A DNA stretch of 64,000 nt from Incurvaria masculella (taxonomy: Eukaryota > Arthropoda > Insecta > Lepidoptera > Incurvariidae): NCBI GenBank assembly GCA_946894095.1, contig OX335659.1, positions 6,951,501 to 7,015,500 of the forward strand. The letters run 5' to 3'. Shown piece after piece: positions 55,801 to 60,798 of this stretch (position 1 is the first letter of the stretch; every line of letters starts with the position of its first letter). A program made the translations under genes and the position numbers. The notes beneath the pieces are model-generated. The model saw nothing but the letters and a program-made list of their open reading frames with translations. It did no database searches and had not been told where the DNA came from.

Positions 55801-58721
55801 AACCTTAAACATGGTAAATATTTACAGCAAAAAATATTTTCCCACGGATCCAAACAATAAATTCACTAAGTTAGCCATGTTCAGGATTATGATTTTATAT
55901 TCATAACACCTGATTACCAAATCTCAATGGGTGTGCAGTATAATATAAAATTCCGTCAAGATGCAAAACCAAAACAAATTGTTTTTTTTCTTCAAGGAAA
56001 TAATTAGACTTACAAATGAAAACAAACATTTTGCCAGCACATTACAAACAAGAACGCTTTGATAAAATACTGGTGCCAGATACTTATAAAAACACTATTA
56101 CTTGTAAATATGCTTTATTGATAATTATACGAGCAATAGTACTTTTTCAGTGGTGTTACAAGTATGTTATAAGACTAAACAACATTCTGTACGTTATATT
56201 TAAGATCGTTATAACGTCAAATGCTTCTATAAAGTGCGCCCAAATCCAGGCTTGTAGCATGCTACAAGTACTTTACAAGTGTTTAAAAAAATAGTTTTGA
56301 GATAGTTATTAGAATTGAATTTGCTAGTTGGGATGCCATAGTCGAAACATCGCCACTGCGCGCAAATGTGCTCTATTGATGCGTTCGTCAAGTCAGTACT
56401 TCCCGCACATACCCTCCAATACATCTGCAACTATGTTTGCATGTCGCCTGTACGTTTAAGGTGGACCATCCCGCTCAACTCCCCAAACAAACGGGGAAAG
56501 AAGATCACGCCCATATTTCTTGTCAGAGATCCCAAATTTTGCCCAAAATTGCTTTATTTGATCGAACTAGATGTCTGATGACCGTTGGCATTGTAAAATT
56601 GTGTTTGGTTTCTAAGATATATGGTCCGAAAGTTTAAATTTTTCACGCGTTTTATGCAATAACTTCGGAGGTGGATTACGCAATGATAAAGTAAGAACAT
56701 CTTTAAAAGATTAGTCATCAGACATAGCTTATTTAATCAAGATTTATTATCTATTTGGTTTTTTGTTAGATTTTTTATTACAGCGGTCGTGGTTTACTTT
56801 TAGCTATAAGTTGTTTTGTAATTTAAATTTTCGTAAATCTTACCAAATCATGCACTGTGCACATTGTCATTTTTGTGGACATGTTGCATCTTCCTCATCA
56901 CGGAGCCTATCTTTTTCTTTGAAACAGAGGTCCCAGAGCGCAACAGCACGGTTTTGTACCGTGCCCGCGAATGAGTTAGTCCCGCCGGGTTGGGCCACCT
57001 TAAGGATGTTCCGACCCATACAATGTTTTTTTTACACAGAACGCAAAAATTATTGCACTTTAAGGCACGAATTCGTCAAAAATATTAAATATAGCGATAG
57101 TAGTTGCAGCGAAAACATATTCACAATTTCAGGTTTAATGGTTTCGTTGTAATTGCCGATTAGAAGTTTTACACCGTTAGATGGCGCTGTTAAATAAAAA
57201 TCGTATTTAAATAAATTGTAACAAAACCAATAATTTTGAAATTGTTCTCGCTGCAAGTAATATGACTATATTAAACTTTTATTATTAATTCGTTGCTTAA
57301 AGTGCAATACTTTTTGCGTTGTGTGCAAAAAACTTTATATGGGTCGGAACAGCCTTAAGTTGGGTTGGTAGTTTTTGAAAATTGATAACAGTCTCATAGT
57401 AAGCGCGCTAGATCTAATATTTCCTTTAATTTTATCTATGCTCTATTCCTACTCCTACTAGTAAACGCCTCTGGTTGCAGAGCTGACGGAACGCTGGGGC
57501 TGCGGCGAGTGCACGCGCGAAGAGATCGCCTACTGCGACTGGCAGATGATGGCGGACCACTGCTGCTGCGACTTCGACATCGAGGAGCCGTTCCCGTACA
57601 TCCCGCACACATGCTACACCGGCAACGAGCCGTGCCGCCCCATCGCCAGGGACTGCGGGATGGTGGTGCGCCTGCGCGACTGCTGCTGCGGCTTCCGGCT
57701 CGCCGAGAAGTGTGAGTAACACTCGGGAGCCAAGGGCTCGATACCCGACGCATAGACAAAGTATGGATAGATTGCCAACGTCATGCAAAGGACAAAACTC
57801 GCTGAAACTGTTTATTTTTGCTGGTGCGTTGACATATCTGACCAGCGCCATCTCCCGTACTAGCCCGAACTAGTTACACCGTCATTAAACCAAGCTTAAT
57901 TCCAAATTTCACTTAGGCAGGCGTGGTTAGTATGAAAACGTTACATTTAAACAATGAATAAAGTAATGTCACTGTAATTAAAAAATATCATTGATATTCA
58001 TTGGTTTGTATTTCATTTCATTTAATTTTTTCATTTTTTTTATTTAAAATTTTTTGGTAGTCATACTACACTAAGTTACGTCACAAAGATCCGCCGAATG
58101 TATTCTGAAATGTAGTTCTTACACGTTCTTGTGTCGTTGGACCTCGAGAAAACAGTAAGCGAGTTTTTAAATGCGCTACCGTTTTTGTATGTAACCCCCA
58201 TGTACCAGAACCGTCATTTCTGGCCGAACTCCCACCCCACCTCTATTCCGTTACTTAACGGATGCTTGTAAGCATTTGGGTTTATATTTAGAAAACCATT
58301 TTCAACCAAACTCTTTGCTCCCACGTAACATTACTGTAACGCCTGGCTTGATCCCCCTCCTCTAAATTACTAAATTGCATTACAGACCCTACATGAGTGA
58401 CCCCATGAAAATGCATTAGGATGGGTTTGGGGTTAATTCATAGATGAGGGCGGAAAAAAATATTAATAGATTGAATGGGAATAAAATAAATAAGTAGATA
58501 CCATATACAAATTGTTGGTCATTCTACCGGAATTCTTCAGGATATGGACAAAATAATTTAAAACAAATTTGAAAAGAGGTGATTGAAAAACAACAAGCCA
58601 CTAATGCATACATTTTGTTACAGGGGCTGGAATAATGTCTTCATCGTCGAAAATCTCTTCCACGCAACGTTGGCTACTCGCGCTGGCATTGCTGGCCATC
58701 TTCAGGTTCCAGAAACTCTGA
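37665..58721 (+). CDS. Secreted or membrane-anchored 12-cysteine protein (four coding exons, 207 residues)
   Basis: Exons 37665-37865, 44259-44352, 57481-57711 and 58624-58721 join in phases 0, 1 and 1 to a continuous 207-residue frame. The N-terminus (GRALCGALCALLAAAGVGAA) is a signal peptide. Exon 3 is a compact Cys domain with spacing C-x2-C-x7-C-x8-CCC-x14-C-x6-C-x6-C-x8-CCC. The C-terminus is a Ser-rich spacer, then WLLALALLAIFRFQKL, a hydrophobic tail that could be a GPI-attachment signal or a single membrane helix. I do not recognise the family. It probably acts outside the cell or at its surface. The introns hold an RTE element and several MITEs. An untranslated first exon further upstream is likely, because an acceptor-like ttggcag lies at 37632. 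Confidence 0.78.
37894..41123 (-). mobile_element. RTE-clade non-LTR retrotransposon, nearly full length
   Basis: One 3.2-kb LINE on the minus strand with an apurinic endonuclease and a reverse transcriptase in a single frame (see the coding entry), almost no 3' untranslated region, and a short tandem tail (tcagtcagtcagtcagt on the plus strand, about 37894-37911) as RTE elements have. The 9-mer gtatcggtt occurs directly at 37885-37893 and again at 41124-41132 and is a good candidate target-site duplication. It lies antisense in intron 1 of the Cys-rich gene. Confidence 0.9.
37909..40890 (-). pseudogene. RTE ORF: endonuclease plus reverse transcriptase with one in-frame stop
   Basis: From ATG at 40890 the frame runs to TGA at 37909, about 990 codons, broken only by TAG at 40399-40401. 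The first part has LATHNIRTLRTHDKLVELE and LGLCEVRRKGEETEVL; after the stop come VMGDFNAKLGKP and AGSDHRLVRG (endonuclease). The RT domain follows with LKNYRPISLLSHVYKVFSRV, QAGFRKGYGTMDHI, FLAFVDYEKAFDSV, VRQGDVISPKLF and the catalytic LRFADDIVLLS, then YVYLGQ. All RT motifs are intact. Proteins of this type are often annotated as craniofacial development protein 2-like or endonuclease-reverse transcriptase. One stop in about a thousand codons means a recent insertion; the copy cannot make the full protein without readthrough. Confidence 0.93.
41133..41330 (-). pseudogene. Mariner/Tc1-like transposase C-terminal fragment
   Basis: On the minus strand the frame reads WPPRSCDLNCLDYFL, a stop, then SFLKIKVDAIMRQLKKKLH. 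WPPRS-DL---D-F-W is the third catalytic Asp region of mariner-type transposases. The Trp codon is a stop (TGA). It directly abuts the RTE target duplication, so the LINE inserted next to or into this remnant. Confidence 0.65.
41331..41710. other. Stretch next to the mariner remnant
   Basis: Probably more of the same decayed transposon upstream (minus) but no further motif is readable. Confidence 0.35.
41711..42076. mobile_element. Foldback element with about 135-bp inverted arms
   Basis: Left arm cggcccgtaagctatgctcc, catacaaacgtagtttacta, atatctgtgtctgcatgc; the right arm is its reverse: gcatgcagacacagatattt, tagtaaactacgtttgtatg, gcttacgggccg. Arms are imperfect, centre AT-rich. Non-coding. 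Confidence 0.8.
42077..42560. other. Stretch without gene
   Basis: Nothing recognised. Confidence 0.4.
42561..42800 (-). mobile_element. tRNA-like SINE, family B
   Basis: Minus-strand relative of 19500 and 43985: tcgcttattccaagtaatgt, aagagcccagtaaaaagaac, tactgcaaggctggacccga, attatccgccgcctgttg-type head remnants (aatttcgccgcctgttgtat). Confidence 0.7.
42801..43379. other. Stretch without gene
   Basis: 42880-42965 resembles 19400-19490 (aatacgattttggtgacgac, gcgttaaataaatgtatg), so a further low-copy repeat accompanies family B at both places. Confidence 0.4.
43380..43931 (+). mobile_element. TTAA-flanked MITE, family P, copy 2
   Basis: ttaaggtggcccaacccggc to gagcgggatgggccacctta; body matches 10590 with small indels. 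Confidence 0.85.
43975..44205 (+). mobile_element. tRNA-like SINE, family B, with A and B boxes
   Basis: aggtggctaaattggttaga (A box) and gcagggtcgggtccagcctt (B box region) are about 45 bases apart. Tail to cacattccttgaaacaat. The most complete copy of this family; it ends 54 bp before exon 2 of the Cys-rich gene. Confidence 0.72.
44259..44352 (+). CDS. Cys-rich protein exon 2
   Basis: Acceptor tttgacgtag|GAA and donor GCA G|gtagct enclose 31 codons plus one base: ESTKQPDRNYAVIHAVSTPD then ARAAAKHIDMA. It is a GC-rich island in AT-rich sequence. The pyrimidine tract is poor, and in-frame acceptors a few codons in (cgaag, gaagcag) are alternatives. Confidence 0.7.
44353..45199. other. Intron stretch without gene
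   Basis: 44440-44770 is GC-richer than its surroundings and could be part of an old LTR element, but no ends or domains are visible. Confidence 0.35.
45200..45515 (+). mobile_element. SINE-A copy, diverged
   Basis: cttcggctcgtatctcagcg (head), ctgtaggtccccttcctcta, taacccgcccgggttccaac, ggtattagccatccttgtcc, ending taaaaaacacc. It contains a small inserted tandem (gtcacggaggagggaggtcc). Confidence 0.7.
45516..47934. other. Intron stretch without supported gene
   Basis: AT-rich, about 2.4 kb. 46850-46868 is a small ctact run. Frames at 45867-46190 and 46444-46659 lack motifs. Confidence 0.45.
47935..48130 (+). mobile_element. SINE-A 3' part, diverged
   Basis: gatagtcgaagcggcaatga, gggttttccatccagttcaa, gtgttgggctcaaatcatga, ggtattagccacccatggcc. 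Confidence 0.7.
48131..49495. other. Intron stretch without gene
   Basis: Nothing recognised. Confidence 0.4.
49496..49743 (+). mobile_element. MITE, family G, copy 3
   Basis: ggggtccattcagggcaaga to cttgccctgaatggaccccc. The 14 outermost bases of its two ends pair without mismatch. Confidence 0.88.
50060..50318 (+). repeat. GTCC-bearing interspersed repeat (family R), 5'-truncated
   Basis: tattactaagcctccgctgt, gtccgtccgtccgtctgtca, atttattttgccgctagaac, cgatggtacggagcc. It is fused at its right end to a P-family MITE. Confidence 0.85.
50321..50863 (+). mobile_element. TTAA MITE, family P, copy 3 (left end lost)
   Basis: Left end begins inside the terminal repeat (agcccaacccggcgggacta); right end gatgggccaccttaa is intact. 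Body as in 43380. Confidence 0.82.
50866..51085 (-). mobile_element. SINE-A copy
   Basis: catagatggctaataccaca, ggtgccatgccaggtcaatt, gccgtttcgaccatcttttt, ccgaaccatggaatggcacg in minus orientation. It begins three bases after the P-family MITE. Confidence 0.75.
51088..52335 (+). mobile_element. CR1/Jockey-like LINE, internally deleted
   Basis: The frame 51087-51626 joins an RT start region (SGHQHGFLRGRSTTTNLTVF, KGKQVDVIYTDV) directly to a post-RT region (ILEYASCIWSPQYTTYKDRI, RIQIKFIKHLNYRCKM, LNDRRVLLDMLLLHDL). The catalytic F-ADD block and thumb are missing: an in-frame internal deletion. A 3' untranslated part ends in aataaaataaaataaataaa. Confidence 0.85.
52345..52996. mobile_element. 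Possible hAT-like non-autonomous element
   Basis: Starts caggggcggctttcggcatt and ends aaagaccgccactg; reversed, the right end reads cagtggcggtctttgggggt, similar to the left. CAGNGGCGG ends are typical of hAT elements. No clear 8-bp duplication seen and no transposase. Confidence 0.45.
52997..53575. other. Intron stretch without gene
   Basis: Nothing recognised apart from short traces of family B near 53350. Confidence 0.35.
53576..53745 (-). mobile_element. tRNA-like SINE, family B
   Basis: aatagccctgtaaaaagaac, tactgcaaggctggacccga, tgcgtctaccaatttcgcca, cataatttggaatggaggag in minus orientation. Confidence 0.7.
53746..54970. other. Intron stretch without supported gene
   Basis: AT-rich; 53930-53950 and 53995 hold nothing recognisable. 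Confidence 0.4.
54972..55262 (+). pseudogene. Acidic, Ser-rich open frame of unknown origin
   Basis: ATG at 54972 opens MKFKMDISEWKQFKRSG and stops after a few codons; the +1 frame continues for some 85 codons (TKLKVANREIIEPVTSVLSR, YYDSSDEEESNFKTG, ESESDDKKHRLRKKSR) to TAA. The acidic/Ser then basic pattern resembles a transposase or nuclear-protein N-terminus, and one frameshift would join the two. No catalytic domain follows in 55263-56300. Host gene fragment and transposon remnant are both possible. Confidence 0.3.
55263..56455. other. AT-rich stretch without recognised gene
   Basis: Long open frames are absent except 56016-56294, which shows no motif. May be the body of a decayed transposon linked to the acidic frame upstream. 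Confidence 0.4.
56456..57003 (-). mobile_element. TTAA-flanked MITE, family P, copy 4
   Basis: ttaaggtggaccatcccgct to gttgggccaccttaa; both TTAA present; inverted relative to the other three copies. Confidence 0.86.
57004..57480. other. Intron end before Cys-rich exon 3
   Basis: 57010-57350 is bracketed by gttccgacccatacaatgtt and tatatgggtcggaacagcct, with gaacgcaaaaattattgcac / gtgcaatactttttgcgttg inside, so it is another foldback MITE of about 350 bp. No gene. Confidence 0.6.
57481..57711 (+). CDS. Cys-rich protein exon 3 (12-cysteine domain)
   Basis: Acceptor ctctggttgcag|AG and a consensus donor AAG T|gtgagt. Reads LTERWGCGECTREEIAYCDW, then the CCC-DFDIEEPFPYIPHTC and DCCCGFRLAEK portions. 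Two C-x8-CCC modules (YCDWQMMADHCCC and DCGMVVRLRDCCC) suggest an internal duplication. Minus-strand frames across it are shadows. Confidence 0.9.
57758..58115 (-). mobile_element. MITE, family T, copy 3
   Basis: atggatagattgccaacgtc, caaaactcgctgaaactgtt, gactagcgccatctcccgta-type words and gccgaatgtattctgaaatg, the reverse of the copy at 13011. It begins 46 bp past the donor of Cys-rich exon 3. Confidence 0.75.
58116..58623. other. Cys-rich intron 3, no gene
   Basis: Nothing recognised beyond the acceptor of exon 4. Confidence 0.5.
58624..58721 (+). CDS. Cys-rich protein exon 4 (hydrophobic C-terminus)
   Basis: Acceptor cattttgttacag|GG completes the split Trp codon. Reads AGIMSSSSKISSTQRWLLAL and ALLAIFRFQKL before TGA at 58719. 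Ser/Thr-rich spacer followed by a hydrophobic end. Confidence 0.82.
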
Positions 58722-59840
58722 ACCCTAAACATTTCAGGCTACCTTGAAACTAGACGAATCCATCGATGTTAGAGTAGATTTTTAGTCAATTCCATCAGTA
58801 TTAACGTCAGTTCCCAAGGCGAATTTACAGAACTCATTTGATATATTACGGCCCTGTATACAAGTCAAAGATCACGGTTTGTGCGACCAACAGGTAGAAC
58901 AAATGTTGGTGGTGTTTTTTAATTTTATTTTAAAAACAGTTTGTTGTTTCAGAATATTTAACATGTAAAGTAAAATTATATGTCGGACTGTAATGCACAG
59001 ATGAGCTTAAGCCGAGATTTGAATAAGGCGTGCTATCTAGATCTAGAGTACATATTTAACAAACCTGCACGAATGGGAAACAAATTGTGTGGTTTCATCA
59101 GACTGATAGGAATCGGGCTTGTCGACAAAACGAGGGGTCTCGATTTGAGATAGATTAAAAACCATGATTTTTCGAGTAGGAGGAATTGTATTTAAAGCAG
59201 TGATTGGACTTCTATGCCCGCGAAACTAAAAAAAGGGCTTGGATTCCCCAAATGTGTTGAGTGCTACCACATTTATTATGTGTAATTTATCTTATGATGC
59301 ACCACTCAAACATTAATGTGAGACAGGATGTATGTATATAATACCATTACTCTGTGATGTAAAAAGTATGCTGGTTAGGAGACTTCAGTAATGCAGGGTA
59401 TACTTACTGTATATTTATAATTATATTGTTCTTAGTGTTGTAGATTTTGTCGCTTGTAAAATGAGTCAAGTATGTAAGAAGATGTAGGATATTTGGTGTC
59501 TATATATTGAAAGACGAAGGCCTAATTTGTACACTAAGAAATCAAGCGGCCCTTCCCTAGTATTTTTCTATACTTGTTTTCTTTGTCCAAAAAACATTGA
59601 CTTCTAGACTTGTAATATGTAATACTTGGGGTTACAATATTTTTAGAGATATAACACCTCAATATTTTTGGTGACATCTAGGTACCTATTTATATAATTT
59701 AGTTTATGATACCAAAGTAGAGATTTGCGCGTGTGTGCAACATTTTACCTAATTGTAAGGAAAATGTCTATATTGTGACGAATAATGCCATACATTAAAT
59801 GTATGATAAATTAATAAAAGTTACCAAAATATTCAAAATC
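58722..59840 (+). other. Probable 3' untranslated region of the Cys-rich gene
   Basis: About 1.1 kb free of recognisable repeats, which is unusual here, ending with an AATAAA signal at 59813-59818. Length and lack of repeats suggest a long last exon. The exact cleavage site is inferred. Confidence 0.5.
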
Positions 59841-60480
59841 TTTTAAATGCTGTTAAGAAAACATCAAATTTTCTTCTTAGTGTCAAATTAACAAGGAAAG
59901 ACAAGTATGTAGGTACATCTTAGCCCAATTTCTTTAAACACAGTGTAATAAAACACACATACATATATGTACAAACAATATTGTTTAATGTCTATTTAAA
60001 AACTAATCAAGAATGTCCATCTTATAATATAAGGCACAGAAACCAGTTCGGGCACTGTTCAAAGTCACTCTGAATAAATTACCGTAACGTAACGATGACG
60101 ATCGGAAACAAGGAAAACTCTGCAGTCAATTGGCTATGAAAAGTGTTTTTAAAAGTGTACAAACACCGAATCACTCCACGCTGCACCAGACAGTCTCTGT
60201 TTTGTTGGAAGCTTTGTTAGTCTGCCATCAAAACGGAGAGAATATTATTTATGAATTCGATAAACAACTATGGCAAGCTGGCTTGCGTGGACACATTATT
60301 AACATGTATTTATTTTACATAATATAATAATGTTTACACAATGTCCAACAGTTTCAGGACAGAGACCAATTTTATATTTTTCAAATAAAAACATACATGA
60401 GCACCGATTCAGAGTGAGTTAGAACAGTCGAACAAAGGCGCAGTGTGGTGACATCACCGATGGCGGCAAACAATGCTGGG
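59841..60480. other. Region between the convergent gene ends
   Basis: Between the Cys-rich 3' end and the SMC2 stop. SMC2's 3' untranslated region should lie here on the minus strand; tttatt words (for example near 60306) could be its AATAAA signal. A plus-strand frame at 60130-60327 has no motif. Confidence 0.35.
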
Positions 60481-60497
60481 TAATGATAACGCGACGT

Positions 60498-60680
60498 GGC
60501 TGCCACTGCAGACTAGTGGCCGCGTGACGTGATGGCGCCAGCAGTGGCACCACTGCAGACTAGTGGTGGCACGACGTGGTGGCGCCACCAGTGGCTTCCA
60601 CTGCAGACTAGTGGTGGCGCCACCAGTGGCTGCCACTGCATACTAGTGGTCGCGCGATGTCGTGGCGCCACCGGCGGCGC
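60498..60680. repeat. GC-rich minisatellite overlapping the SMC2 stop codon
   Basis: ccactgcagactagtgg-type units at 60503, 60550, 60598 and 60633 (spacing 47, 48 and 35), each with ggtggcgccaccagtggc between. The SMC2 stop TAG (60643-60645) is part of the repeated actagtgg word. Confidence 0.88.
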
Positions 60681-60798
60681 GCCGCTGCTGCTGACTGTTC
60701 TCGCATCGCTGCACCGTGGACATGCCATCCACAAACTTGGTGCGGAACAGCACGTTGGCGTTGTTGAACATGCCATCCTTCAGAGACACTATTATGAA
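60643..60798 (-). CDS. SMC2: SMC2 last exon
   Basis: Acceptor gtctcttttcag|[23 protein letters not shown] and [12 protein letters not shown] are canonical. The rest ([19 protein letters not shown]) is lineage-specific and ends at TAG inside the minisatellite. Confidence 0.94.
   Translation of the reverse strand, partial: FIIVSLKDGMFNNANVLFRTKFVDGMSTVQRCENSQQQRRAAGGATTSRDH

Noticed and set aside
57432..57851. Minus-strand frames of 107 and 139 residues
   Set aside because: Antisense to Cys-rich exon 3; the plus strand has consensus splice sites and the ordered cysteines.
60454..60776. Long minus frames through the minisatellite as a separate repeat protein
   Set aside because: They are other frames of the GC-rich repeat; the SMC2 frame stops at 60643.
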